The notes beneath the pieces were generated by a model. It had not been told where the DNA came from and ran no database searches. It saw nothing but the letters and a program-made list of their open reading frames with translations. Of a DNA stretch of 44,489 nt, positions 16,168-23,991 are shown in pieces; within the stretch, counting starts at the first letter, position 1; each line of letters begins with the position of its first letter. The stretch lies in assembly GCA_946413585.1 (NCBI GenBank), contig CAMKLG010000021.1, positions 1-44,489 on the forward strand, written 5' to 3'. Position numbers and translations under genes: made by a program. The DNA comes from an uncultured Bacteroidales bacterium. GTDB lineage: Bacteria > Bacteroidota > Bacteroidia > Bacteroidales > WCHB1-69.

Positions 16168-16823
16168 AAGCTCGACGTAATCACACAAAGGTAGAGACAG
16201 CCTCTTGGTTGTTTCTACCTTTGTTTTTTATGGCATCTTTGGTGATTGTTGGATGTCATCGCGATAGCCGGGCGGTTGAGTTTGTTTTGTCGGATACGGT
16301 TCATTTGCAGTCGGGTGACATTGTTTTTCGGCTGGGCGAAAGCAAGGAGAGTCGTGCGGTGTCCACCGTTGACCGTAAGGGCGAGTATTCTCATGTGGGG
16401 ATGGTGATGAATGTGAATGGACGTTGGATGGTGCTTCACGCCGTGCCCAACGAACATGACTCCAAACAGGAAAAAGACAGTGTGAAGCTGGAACCACTTG
16501 GCAGGTTTTTCCGCAGCGACCGCGCTGTGAAAGGCGGAATTTATCGATTCCCGGTTACGCCGGAAGACACGTTTCGACTTCTCCAAAAAGGCCAACAACT
16601 CTATGCCCGCCACCCGCTATTCGACGGACAATTTGATTGCGAGGACACTACTGAATTCTATTGTTCTGAACTCGTGTACTTTCTCTTTCTGAATACATTA
16701 AACATGGATATCACGGAGGGTAGAAGACATCAGCTGCCGCTGTTCCCGGATTTGATTTTCTGTTCCGACATTATTCAGAATCCGAAGCTGGAGGAAATAT
16801 ACACATTCATCCTTGATCAGTAG
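16149..16823 (+). CDS. YiiX/YebB-like permuted papain-fold cysteine hydrolase, probable lipoprotein
   Basis: A protein of up to 224 residues resembling the permuted NlpC/P60 group (YiiX/YaeF). Candidate catalytic residues are H82 in YSHVGMV and C172 in EFYCSELVY, in the His-before-Cys order of this circularly permuted fold. Substrates of the group include lipids or peptidoglycan amides; none is assigned here. The start is uncertain: GTG 16149 overlaps the preceding gene by 19 bases but gives a good lipoprotein signal (LKARRNHTK, hydrophobic run, lipobox VIVGC at Cys36). TTG 16209 and ATG 16230 give poor signals. A terminator hairpin (16185-16229) overlaps this N-terminal coding part. Confidence 0.72.
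   Translation: MENSPLKARRNHTKVETASWLFLPLFFMASLVIVGCHRDSRAVEFVLSDTVHLQSGDIVFRLGESKESRAVSTVDRKGEYSHVGMVMNVNGRWMVLHAVPNEHDSKQEKDSVKLEPLGRFFRSDRAVKGGIYRFPVTPEDTFRLLQKGQQLYARHPLFDGQFDCEDTTEFYCSELVYFLFLNTLNMDITEGRRHQLPLFPDLIFCSDIIQNPKLEEIYTFILDQ
16185..16229 (+). terminator. Terminator-like hairpin overlapping the start of the YiiX-like gene
   Basis: ACAAAGGTAGA...ACA pairs with TGT...TCTACCTTTGT, followed by TTTTTT to 16229. It fits as the terminator of the preceding lipoprotein, but it lies within the longest open frame of the following gene. Confidence 0.7.
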
Positions 16824-16862
16824 AGCCTGAGGTGCACCGTCACTGCGTTTGTGATTTACGGG

Positions 16863-16893
16863 TTGGCGGATATTCATATTTTATGTACTTTTG
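16863..16893 (+). promoter_or_regulatory. Promoter for the outer-membrane barrel gene
   Basis: TTG 16863-16865, 20-base spacer, TACTTTTG 16886-16893: a full Bacteroidota-type promoter. Confidence 0.72.
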
Positions 16894-16926
16894 CTACTTG
16901 ATTTGTTAATGGCTAATTTATTGATT

Positions 16927-17880
16927 ATGAACATAAAACATTGGATCCTGATTCTTTTTGCATCTCTTTTGTGGTGGCCTGTGCGTATGTCTGCGCAACG
17001 CGAGCAGATTGGCGAGGCTGTCACGTTCCACGACACTACATGGTATGACCGCGGTTTCGATTTCTATATTGGCGGCGGCATGTTTGTTGGCGGCAAGAAA
17101 ACGGCACTCTATTATAACGGCAGTAGCCAAAATGAATGCAACCTCGACTATCTTTTTTCCAATAAATATCGCTATGATGAAATTAGGGAAGCGGTGGTCA
17201 AACTCTATCCACACGTGAGTATGAATGATCAAATCACCTATCGAGAGGAGGATCTCAACATGAACCCCACCTATAACCTCAGTTACTTTATCGGGCTCGG
17301 GGTGCGTTACAAAATCCGCGATAACTGGGCATTGGCGCTTTCGTACTCTTTCTCGCGTCTCTCTGTGACCAATAAGTTTTTGTTGTACATACCTGGTCAA
17401 GTGTCGAGCAATACCTATCGTATGCCGGAAATGACGCTCGTGGGTATGGAAGACCGCTCTCTGATAGACCTCTCAATGTCCTATCTCTTCAGCAACGTTC
17501 ACCGTATCGTGAAACCTTTTGTCGAGGTAGGAGCACAGTTTAACTACGTGAAGGTAAAGAAATTCGATGCTGTTTTGTTGGATCCTAAAACAAACAATCC
17601 AGAAAAAACATGGACCTTGTTGGATCCTTATAATGGTGCTCCTTACGTGCCTGGTGTGGATATGCAGACCTACGATCCGATATATGGTGGTCCCGGCTTT
17701 GGCGTTTCCTTCTCCGCAGGACTGAAAATCGTGGTGAATAAGTTCGTTTCTATCGACCCGACCTTTTACGGATGCTACAGTCGCCTCGGTTTGGCTGTCT
17801 ATGGCGACAAAGTGATGTCATTCAGCTATGGCGCGATGATCAGGGTGGTGATGAATGACTTTTTCTTTCAGAATAGGTAG
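16927..17880 (+). CDS. Predicted outer-membrane beta-barrel protein
   Basis: A 317-residue protein from ATG 16927 with a signal peptide (MNIKHWILILFASLLWWPVRMSAQ). Alternating amphipathic strands rich in aromatic residues follow, for example FDFYIGGGMFVGG, LALSYSFSRLSV and KPFVEVGAQFNY. The last strand ends near FSYGAMIRVVMNDFFF. This is the pattern of an 8- to 12-strand outer-membrane barrel; no specific family or ligand was recognised. An alternative ATG at 16909 adds six residues before the signal peptide. It is transcribed from the promoter at 16863-16893. Confidence 0.7.
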   Translation: MNIKHWILILFASLLWWPVRMSAQREQIGEAVTFHDTTWYDRGFDFYIGGGMFVGGKKTALYYNGSSQNECNLDYLFSNKYRYDEIREAVVKLYPHVSMNDQITYREEDLNMNPTYNLSYFIGLGVRYKIRDNWALALSYSFSRLSVTNKFLLYIPGQVSSNTYRMPEMTLVGMEDRSLIDLSMSYLFSNVHRIVKPFVEVGAQFNYVKVKKFDAVLLDPKTNNPEKTWTLLDPYNGAPYVPGVDMQTYDPIYGGPGFGVSFSAGLKIVVNKFVSIDPTFYGCYSRLGLAVYGDKVMSFSYGAMIRVVMNDFFFQNR

Positions 17881-17883
17881 CTG

Positions 17884-17947
17884 GTAGGGAAGAGGAAGTA
17901 GGGAGTAGGGAGTAGGGTGAGAAAACCGTGGTTGCAATGACTAACCG
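17884..17947. repeat. GGGAGTA heptamer array between convergent genes
   Basis: GTAGGGAAGAGGAAGTAGGG followed by GAGTAGGGAGTAGGG units directly follow the stop of the barrel gene. After about 20 bases a GGTTAGC-type array begins (minus strand), which continues into aroE. A related GAGTAGGGAAGAGGGAGTAG stretch is at 2155-2175. Confidence 0.75.
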
Positions 17948-18685
17948 CTAACGGCTAACTGCTAACTGCCAGAACGCTTCGGCTTGTTCGTGCAGCATTA
18001 CCAGGCCGTTAAGTGTTTTGGCACCGCGATTAATTCCTTCTTTTAGGAAGGCCGTTTCATAGGGGTTATACACCAAATCATACAGAAAATGTTCGCCCGA
18101 TATGCCATCGTAAGGGATGTCGGGCTTTTCGTTGATGTTAGGATAAGTGCCTAAGGGTGTGCAGTTTACGAGGAATTTGTGCTCTGCAATGATTCCCGGG
18201 GTGAGTTCGGAGTAGGGGAGTCCTTTTTTTGCGTCTCGAGAGACGATTGTGGTTTGGCAGCCTTTTTGTTGCAGGACGTACTTGATGGCCGCCGCCGCGC
18301 CGCCCGTCCCTAAAATCATCGCCTTTTCGGGAATCTTTATTCCTTCCAAAGAATTTCGGAAACCGTCAATGTCGGTGTTGTATCCTTTTGTAAATATTTG
18401 ATTCCCAGTTTGTTTTGTCAATACTGCATTGACGGCGTGCACAGCCTCCGCCTCTTCGGAGAGTTCGTTCAAATAGGGGATGATTTGTTGCTTGTAGGGA
18501 ATCGTGACATTAAATCCAACCAGCTGAGGATGCTGTTGGATGAATGTCTTGATTTGCTTTATGTCAGTGATTTCAAACAAGGAGTAAGATGCATCCGTAA
18601 TATGCTCACGTTGAAACTTCTCCTCGAAATACTTTTGGGAGAAACTGTGAGACAGTGTCTTGCCGATAAGGCCGAATTCCCGCAT
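17948..18685 (-). CDS. aroE: Shikimate dehydrogenase
   Basis: NADPH-dependent reduction of 3-dehydroshikimate to shikimate. The 245-residue protein has SHSFSQ (shikimate binding, residues 12-17), NVTIPYKQ with the catalytic Lys, NTDIDGF with the catalytic Asp, GTGGAAAAI (nucleotide loop), NCTPLGTYP and NGLVMLHEQAEAFW. ATG 18685 is used because MREFGLIGKTLSHS is the family start; an upstream in-frame ATG would lie inside dedA. It follows dedA after 8 bases. The last residues, QLAVSR, and the stop are encoded by a TTAGCAG repeat array also found at the end of aroC, replacing whatever tail the ancestor had. Confidence 0.93.
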   Translation of the reverse strand: MREFGLIGKTLSHSFSQKYFEEKFQREHITDASYSLFEITDIKQIKTFIQQHPQLVGFNVTIPYKQQIIPYLNELSEEAEAVHAVNAVLTKQTGNQIFTKGYNTDIDGFRNSLEGIKIPEKAMILGTGGAAAAIKYVLQQKGCQTTIVSRDAKKGLPYSELTPGIIAEHKFLVNCTPLGTYPNINEKPDIPYDGISGEHFLYDLVYNPYETAFLKEGINRGAKTLNGLVMLHEQAEAFWQLAVSR

Positions 18686-18693
18686 CGCTAGTG

Positions 18694-19473
18694 CTATTCT
18701 TGCGAGGAAGTGGTGTTTTTGCGTTTCTGAGCCGACACAATCCACTTGATGACCACATAGACAATGCCGATTCCCACAAGGGCTAACAAGGCTATCGTCA
18801 GTTCGTGGTTATATTTGTCTATCAGGTCTTTCTGGCCATGGGCGACGTATCCGAGAATCGCCAATACGGTGTTCCAAACGGCGGCACCGAGGGAGGTGAA
18901 GAGGATGAACATGCCGATGTGCATCTTGGCAAGACCTGCCGGAATGGAAATCAGCTGACGGATGGCGGGGATGAAACGTCCCACGAGCGTGGAAACGTTA
19001 CCGTGCTCCCTGAAATAGTCTTCTGCCTTCACCACTTTTTCCTTGTCTAAAAGTAGCAGGTGACCTACTTTGCTGTCTGCGAACCAGTAGATGATGGGGC
19101 GACCCAGTAACATGGCGAGCACATAGTTGATGAGTGCTCCGATGAGTGCTCCGATCGTGGCGAACAGGATGACCAACAGTACGTTAACAAATTTGGAGTC
19201 GGTGACAAACAGGGTTTCGTTGTCGCTGTCGCAGGCTTGATAGGCGGCGGGCGGCACAATCACCTCTGAGGGGAATGGGATAAACGAGCTTTCGATGGTC
19301 ATCAACAACGTGATAGTACCGTAGTTTAGATGTTCGTTGTACCAAGAGATGACGCGACCAGTAACGGATTCTTTTTGAGGCTCTTGGATTTCTGTGGTTG
19401 TGCTGCTCTCTGTTTGCGCTATGGAGGCGAAAGCGTAGAGCGTTATCATCAAAATAAGAAGCGCTTTTTTCAT
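18694..19473 (-). CDS. DedA-family (VTT-domain) membrane protein
   Basis: A 259-residue inner-membrane protein with the DedA/SNARE-associated signature: ESSFIPFPSEVIVPPAAY near residue 60 and GRFIPAIRQLISIPAGLAKM near 165-184, plus about five membrane segments. Family members are linked to lipid flipping, envelope integrity and proton-motive force. The N-terminus (MKKALLILMITLYAFASIAQ) looks like an additional cleavable signal peptide, common in the Bacteroidota versions. It sits between the TPR gene (9 bases) and aroE (8 bases), so the three likely form an operon. Confidence 0.9.
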   Translation of the reverse strand: MKKALLILMITLYAFASIAQTESSTTTEIQEPQKESVTGRVISWYNEHLNYGTITLLMTIESSFIPFPSEVIVPPAAYQACDSDNETLFVTDSKFVNVLLVILFATIGALIGALINYVLAMLLGRPIIYWFADSKVGHLLLLDKEKVVKAEDYFREHGNVSTLVGRFIPAIRQLISIPAGLAKMHIGMFILFTSLGAAVWNTVLAILGYVAHGQKDLIDKYNHELTIALLALVGIGIVYVVIKWIVSAQKRKNTTSSQE

Positions 19474-19482
19474 TCTTCGGAA

Positions 19483-20934
19483 TTAATTGTTATGAATATT
19501 GGGGCGATAGTCGGTGTAGGGACTGACTAACATGAATATTTCGGGATTTTGGGTGTACAGCAGGTCGGTGTCGATGTCCAAAAAGTCCTGTTTGATGCCA
19601 TTTTCGTTGATGGTGATGGCATTTTGGAGATGTTGGATGGCTGCTTTGTGGTTGCCGTTGGCGATGTTTAGCAATGCCAGAAAATAGCCGAGATGCTTGT
19701 AGAGTTCAGGGTCTGGAAGGTCGGTGAAACGCTCTTCGAGAATGCGGAGAGCAATATCTTGACAATGTACCAGATAGCAGAAGTCCGTCAGCCAAGCGCA
19801 ATAGTCGGTGGCTGAATCGAACTGGCTTTCTGCCGCGTTGCTGAGTTGGTAGAAGGCTTCGTCTTGCATGTCGGAGCGAAGACAATCGAGAACCGTTTCG
19901 AGCTTTTCCAAGGACAGATTTTGCGAATCATAGAAGCGGTGGATGAAGGCAGGAACCTTGTCCAGTTGTCCCGAATCTTTCAAGACATCAATAATTTCAG
20001 AAAATGCGTAAGGATATTCGGGATCTTTTTCGTTGGTTTGGTTGAGTTGAAACAGTGCTTCATCGTAGAATCCTAGCATCCGGAAGGCGCGGCCCAACAG
20101 CACGCGCGGATTCAGCTCGTTTTTGCTGTGAATCAACCAGCATAGTTCCACGGTCTTGTCGTAGTTTTGCAGCATATAGTACTGTCCTGCAATATGGTAG
20201 TATCCGATGGAGGTGGGCTCTATGGCAACGGCGAATTCAAAGGCTTGGAGCGCGTTGGCATGCTGTCCACCAACTGCGTTCAGGGTGCCGGAGAGCATCC
20301 AGATGTTGCTGTTTAGAGGAAATTCACGGCTCAGTGCGGTCATGAAGGAGAGTTCTGCTTCGAAGCGGTCGGATTTGTTGTTTCGGTTTGAAAGAATCAG
20401 CAAATCCACGTTGTCCAGCACCATGTTGTCGTATTTGTAAGCTTCTTGGAAGCAATCTACCGCTTTTTCCACATTGTGTTGGTCGAGGTAGAGGTTGGTT
20501 AAGATGAAGTAGGCGTTGGAAGAAGGCTCGATGGCGATGGCTTTGAGGACCAGTTCGCGCACGTTCATGTTCAAGTGGAAGGTGTAGGCAATGAAGGCCA
20601 TCTCCTCGTAAAGCTCAGCATAAGGTGGAAAATGGCGGAGAATCCGTTGCATGTAGATCTGAGCCTCGCGTTGCTGGTCGTTCCAGATCAGGTAACGCAT
20701 TTTCCAAATCACGAATTCAGGATCTTCGGGGTAGTCTTGTTGTGCCCGTTCAATCGCTTTTTTCAGATAGTCGCTTTTTTGTGAGAACATTAGGTTGGAG
20801 ATGATGATGTCGTATTCCTCCTCGTCTAACACCATAGAGATGCCTTTGTCGCAAGCATCACAGAATCTGTTCGCGAGCGCAATCTCATCTTCAGAGAAGC
20901 TATCTTCTTCATTATCATCATCATAGAACTTCAT
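19483..20934 (-). CDS. TPR-repeat protein
   Basis: A 483-residue soluble protein without signal peptide. An acidic N-terminus (DDDNEEDSFSEDE) is followed by about ten tetratricopeptide-like helices, for example AYFILTNLYLDQHNVEKAVDCFQEAYKYD and GYYHIAGQYYMLQNYDKTVELC. It probably acts as a protein-interaction scaffold in the cytoplasm; no enzymatic motif. ATG 20934 is used because an upstream start would overlap the -7 box at 20957-20964. First gene of the TPR-dedA-aroE unit. Confidence 0.85.
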   Translation of the reverse strand: MKFYDDDNEEDSFSEDEIALANRFCDACDKGISMVLDEEEYDIIISNLMFSQKSDYLKKAIERAQQDYPEDPEFVIWKMRYLIWNDQQREAQIYMQRILRHFPPYAELYEEMAFIAYTFHLNMNVRELVLKAIAIEPSSNAYFILTNLYLDQHNVEKAVDCFQEAYKYDNMVLDNVDLLILSNRNNKSDRFEAELSFMTALSREFPLNSNIWMLSGTLNAVGGQHANALQAFEFAVAIEPTSIGYYHIAGQYYMLQNYDKTVELCWLIHSKNELNPRVLLGRAFRMLGFYDEALFQLNQTNEKDPEYPYAFSEIIDVLKDSGQLDKVPAFIHRFYDSQNLSLEKLETVLDCLRSDMQDEAFYQLSNAAESQFDSATDYCAWLTDFCYLVHCQDIALRILEERFTDLPDPELYKHLGYFLALLNIANGNHKAAIQHLQNAITINENGIKQDFLDIDTDLLYTQNPEIFMLVSPYTDYRPNIHNN

Positions 20935-20956
20935 ACCACATGATATTTTAAGTTTG

Positions 20957-20964
20957 CAAAAATA
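20957..20964 (-). promoter_or_regulatory. -7 promoter box of the TPR-dedA-aroE operon
   Basis: TATTTTTG on the minus strand, 22 bases before the ATG at 20934. Confidence 0.6.
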
Positions 20965-20977
20965 CATAAATTAATAC

Positions 20978-21005
20978 AAAAAAAGGCGCGAAATTTCGCG
21001 CCTTT
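20978..21005 (-). terminator. Intrinsic terminator after tsf
   Basis: On the minus strand GGCGCGAAA pairs perfectly with TTTCGCGCC (20985-20993 with 20994-21002) and is followed by seven T. It closes the ribosomal operon just before the TPR promoter. Confidence 0.92.
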
Positions 21006-21026
21006 CATATTTGGAGTGTTTTAATA

Positions 21027-22034
21027 TTACTCACCGATTTGTCTGCGGACAAAACCTGTGCAAGCCAGGTCTTTTTCCATTCTCTTGATGTAGTCGCCGA
21101 CGCTTTCTTTGCCGTCGCTGCCCATCACGATAGGTTGATAAGTAAGGGTGCTTTCCTTGAAGAACTTCACCAAACGACCTTGAGCGATCTTTTGGATCTG
21201 CATTTCATTAAGGTTAGCGGCTGCTTTTTCGGCTTCCTCAACCTTGATTTTGCGAGCTTGTTCAGCCTGTGCTTCGGTGATCCAACCCTTAGACATGTTG
21301 GAGTTGATGTGATCCTCGCTATCCACGTGAGCGGGGTTGATGCCTGCTTTGTTCAAAGCATTGTCAACAGCTCTTTGAATCATTTCGAGTTTCGTTTTCT
21401 CAACGCCTACGGCAAGTTCTTTTTCCTTCACGTCTTCAGGAATTGCGTTCTCGTCGAGAGCGACAGGAGCCATAGCGGTGATGTGCATAGCAACGTTGTG
21501 TGCCACTTCAGCAACTTTTTCACCTGCCTTGTTGAAGCCCACGAGAGTAGCTTTGTGGTTGCCCATGTGGTTGTAAGCTTCCACGTAAGCAGCTTCGAGT
21601 ACCTGATAGTCGGGGCATTCGATCTTCTCACCCGTTTTGCCGGTCATTTCGGTCAGTTTTTCAGCAACCGTCATGCCATCAACGTTCATGTTGAGGAGTT
21701 CGTCCTTCGTTTTGATGTCAGCAGCCATAGCTTTGTCGAGGACGCTGTCGGTGAAGTTGACGAATTCGTCGCCTTTGCCCACGAAGTCGGTCTCACAAGC
21801 CATGATGAGCATGTAACCTTTTGTTCTGTCGGCGTTGGTCTTGGCGATGATACGACCTTCGTTAGAAGCGCGGTCGGCGCGTTTAGCGGCCACTTTCTGA
21901 CCTTTCTTGCGGAGGATGTCGCGTGCTTTTTCGAAATCGCCATCAGCTTCGACGAGGGCTTTTTTGCAGTCCATCATGCCGATACCGGTCTCTTGTCTCA
22001 GTTTGTTAACATCAGCAGCTGTTATATTAGCCAT
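21027..22034 (-). CDS. tsf: Translation elongation factor Ts
   Basis: Guanine-nucleotide exchange factor of EF-Tu. The 335-residue protein has the N-terminal UBA-like region (TAADVNKLRQETGIGMMDCK), the TDFV contact motif (ACETDFVGK near residue 80) and the core subdomains. It is longer than E. coli EF-Ts (283), as usual in Bacteroidota. Last gene of the ribosomal unit, 26 bases after rpsB and followed by a strong terminator. Confidence 0.97.
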   Translation of the reverse strand: MANITAADVNKLRQETGIGMMDCKKALVEADGDFEKARDILRKKGQKVAAKRADRASNEGRIIAKTNADRTKGYMLIMACETDFVGKGDEFVNFTDSVLDKAMAADIKTKDELLNMNVDGMTVAEKLTEMTGKTGEKIECPDYQVLEAAYVEAYNHMGNHKATLVGFNKAGEKVAEVAHNVAMHITAMAPVALDENAIPEDVKEKELAVGVEKTKLEMIQRAVDNALNKAGINPAHVDSEDHINSNMSKGWITEAQAEQARKIKVEEAEKAAANLNEMQIQKIAQGRLVKFFKESTLTYQPIVMGSDGKESVGDYIKRMEKDLACTGFVRRQIGE

Positions 22035-22060
22035 ATTGTTGTAATTTTAATCGTGATTAA

Positions 22061-22873
22061 TTATTCGTTGTTTTTGCGAGAAACTCTTCTGCGGCGGCCG
22101 CCTTCGCGGTCGTCGTTTTCGCGTTCTTCGCCATCATTTTCGGCATTCATTTCGGCCATTTCCTCTTCCATGCGGTCCTTGTTCATCTCGCGTTCAGCTT
22201 GTCCTTCGCGGATAGCGTCGCAGATAGCTTTGAGGATCACGGCGATAGACTTGGATGCGTCGTCATTTGCCGGGATAGGATAATCCACCAGACGCGGGTC
22301 GGAGTTGGTATCGACGATAGCGAAGCTGGGGATGGCGAGTTTGCGTGCCTCAGCCAAAGCGATGTGCTCTTTCATGATATCCACGATGAAGACGGCTGCG
22401 GGAAGGCGAGACAGGTCGCTGATAGAGCCCAAGTTCTTTTCCAGTTTAGCGCGTTCACGGCTGATTTGGAGGCGTTCGCGTTTGGAGATGTTCTGGAATT
22501 GGGGGCTTTCGATCAGACGGTCAATGTCGCTCATTTTTTTCACAGCCTTGCGGATGGTGAAGAAGTTGGTGAGCATACCGCCGGGCCAACGTTCGGTCAC
22601 GTAGGGCATGCCTACTTCCTTAACCATGTTGGCGACGGTTTCTTTGGCCTGTTTCTTGGTGGCCACGAAGAGGATCTTACGGCCGGAGCGAGCGATGCTC
22701 TTGGCGGCGGAGCAAGCGTCCTCGATCTTGTCCATCGTTTTGTAAAGGTCGATGATGTGGATGCCATTCTTCTCCATGAAGATGTAGGGAGCCATGGCGG
22801 GGTTCCATTTGCGTTTCAGGTGTCCGAAGTGACAACCCGCTTCTAATAATTCTTCAAATTGTACGTTTGACAT
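22061..22873 (-). CDS. rpsB: 30S ribosomal protein S2
   Basis: Small-subunit protein S2, 270 residues. The start MSNVQFEELLEAGCHFGH and WNPAMAPYIFMEKNGIHIID are family signatures. GHLKRKWNP and RWPGGMLTNF are also visible. A charged C-terminal tail (roughly residues 230-270, acidic then RRRRVSRKNNE) extends beyond the usual core. It lies 104 bases after rpsI and before tsf. Confidence 0.97.
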   Translation of the reverse strand: MSNVQFEELLEAGCHFGHLKRKWNPAMAPYIFMEKNGIHIIDLYKTMDKIEDACSAAKSIARSGRKILFVATKKQAKETVANMVKEVGMPYVTERWPGGMLTNFFTIRKAVKKMSDIDRLIESPQFQNISKRERLQISRERAKLEKNLGSISDLSRLPAAVFIVDIMKEHIALAEARKLAIPSFAIVDTNSDPRLVDYPIPANDDASKSIAVILKAICDAIREGQAEREMNKDRMEEEMAEMNAENDGEERENDDREGGRRRRVSRKNNE

Positions 22874-22977
22874 GTTTTTTTTTGATTTGTTTACGTTCTT
22901 AAAAGCAACGGCGGAGTAGTCCTCAAGCGGGAATCTTCACCGTTTCGATACTAAACACTGTCCAAACAAGATTCCGA

Positions 22978-23364
22978 TTAACGTTTGGAGAATTGGAATC
23001 TCTTACGGGCTTTGGGCTGACCGGGTTTCTTACGTTCCACCATACGCGGGTCGCGGCGCAGGAATCCCTGGGCTTTGAGGGCCGGGCGGAGTTCGGGGTC
23101 GATCTGGGTGAGCGCCTTGGCGATGGCCATGCGGAGGGCTTCGGCCTGGCCGGTGACGCCGCCGCCGTCCAGGTTGGCCTTGATGTCATACTGACCCATC
23201 AGGTTGGCCACTTGGAGGGGTTGCTCGACCTTGTATTGCAGGGTGGGAACGCAAAAATATTCCTTATAATCGCGGTTGTTGACCATGATTTGGCCGCTGC
23301 CGGGTTTCATATACAGACGCGCGACTGCGGTTTTTCTTCTGCCTAATGTATTGATCACTTCCAT
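22978..23364 (-). CDS. rpsI: 30S ribosomal protein S9
   Basis: Small-subunit protein S9, 128 residues, with the start MEVINTLGRRKTAVARLY, the GGGVTGQAEALRMAIAKAL segment and the basic C-terminus GQPKARKRFQFSKR whose last Arg reaches the P-site tRNA. The gene starts two bases after the rplM stop, indicating coupling. Confidence 0.97.
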   Translation of the reverse strand: MEVINTLGRRKTAVARLYMKPGSGQIMVNNRDYKEYFCVPTLQYKVEQPLQVANLMGQYDIKANLDGGGVTGQAEALRMAIAKALTQIDPELRPALKAQGFLRRDPRMVERKKPGQPKARKRFQFSKR

Positions 23365-23366
23365 TG

Positions 23367-23822
23367 TTATTTAATATCCTTAATGTTAATTACTTTGGGT
23401 TGTTGAGCTTCATGCGGGTGGTTGGGTCCAACATACACATGGAGGTTACGGAACAGTTGTGCACCGAGTCTGTTTTTCGGGAGCATGCCTTTGATAGCGT
23501 GTTCCAGAATGCGTCTCGGGTCTTTGCGCATCAACTCTCTCGGGGTAGCGAAACGCTGGCCGCCGGGGTAGGTGGTGTGGTGGACATATTGCTTGTCCGT
23601 CCATTTCTTGCCCGTGAACTTCACTTTTTCTGCATTGATGATGATTACATTGTCGCCGCAATCGAAATGAGGCGTGTAATAAGGCTTGTTTTTGCCTTTC
23701 AGAATGCGTGCCACCTGTGTAGCAAGGCGGCCCACAACCATCTCCTGGGCGTCAACGACAACCCATTCTTTCTTGACGATCTTTTCGTTCGCCGAAATTG
23801 TTTTGTAACTTACTGCATCCAT
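23367..23822 (-). CDS. rplM: 50S ribosomal protein L13
   Basis: Large-subunit protein L13, 151 residues. Signatures are WVVVDAQEMVVGRLATQVA, KWTDKQYVHHTTYPGG and HAIKGMLPKNRLG. First gene of the rplM-rpsI-rpsB-tsf operon, with its own promoter and a leader of about 105 bases that holds a stable hairpin. Confidence 0.97.
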   Translation of the reverse strand: MDAVSYKTISANEKIVKKEWVVVDAQEMVVGRLATQVARILKGKNKPYYTPHFDCGDNVIIINAEKVKFTGKKWTDKQYVHHTTYPGGQRFATPRELMRKDPRRILEHAIKGMLPKNRLGAQLFRNLHVYVGPNHPHEAQQPKVINIKDIK

Positions 23823-23847
23823 TTTTTCAGTTTTGACATTTTTTTGT

Positions 23848-23873
23848 GAGAGATATCTTCACCCATATCTCTC
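23848..23873 (-). promoter_or_regulatory. Leader hairpin upstream of rplM
   Basis: GAGAGATAT (23865-23873 on the minus strand) pairs perfectly with ATATCTCTC, loop of 8 bases, 25 bases before the rplM start. It could be an autoregulatory L13 leader or a 5' stabiliser; L13-type leaders are known in other phyla. Confidence 0.55.
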
Positions 23874-23933
23874 TGATTTTTAACTTTTTTCCTTTGCTAA
23901 CTTAAGGATAATAATCGAGATTTTTTAAGCGCG

Positions 23934-23963
23934 CAAAAATAGACTTTTTTTGGATATTGTCAA
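23934..23963 (-). promoter_or_regulatory. Promoter of the rplM-rpsI-rpsB-tsf operon
   Basis: On the minus strand TTG (23961-23963, within TTGACA), a 19-base spacer and TATTTTTG (23934-23941): the best match to the Bacteroidota promoter in the window. Confidence 0.88.
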
Positions 23964-23991
23964 CAGGTGTTGAAAAATTTTTTCAAAGTCC

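Noticed and set aside
21039..22283. Open frame of 414 codons on the plus strand
   Set aside because: Antisense to tsf and rpsB, both unambiguous on the minus strand; the predicted peptide has no family features.
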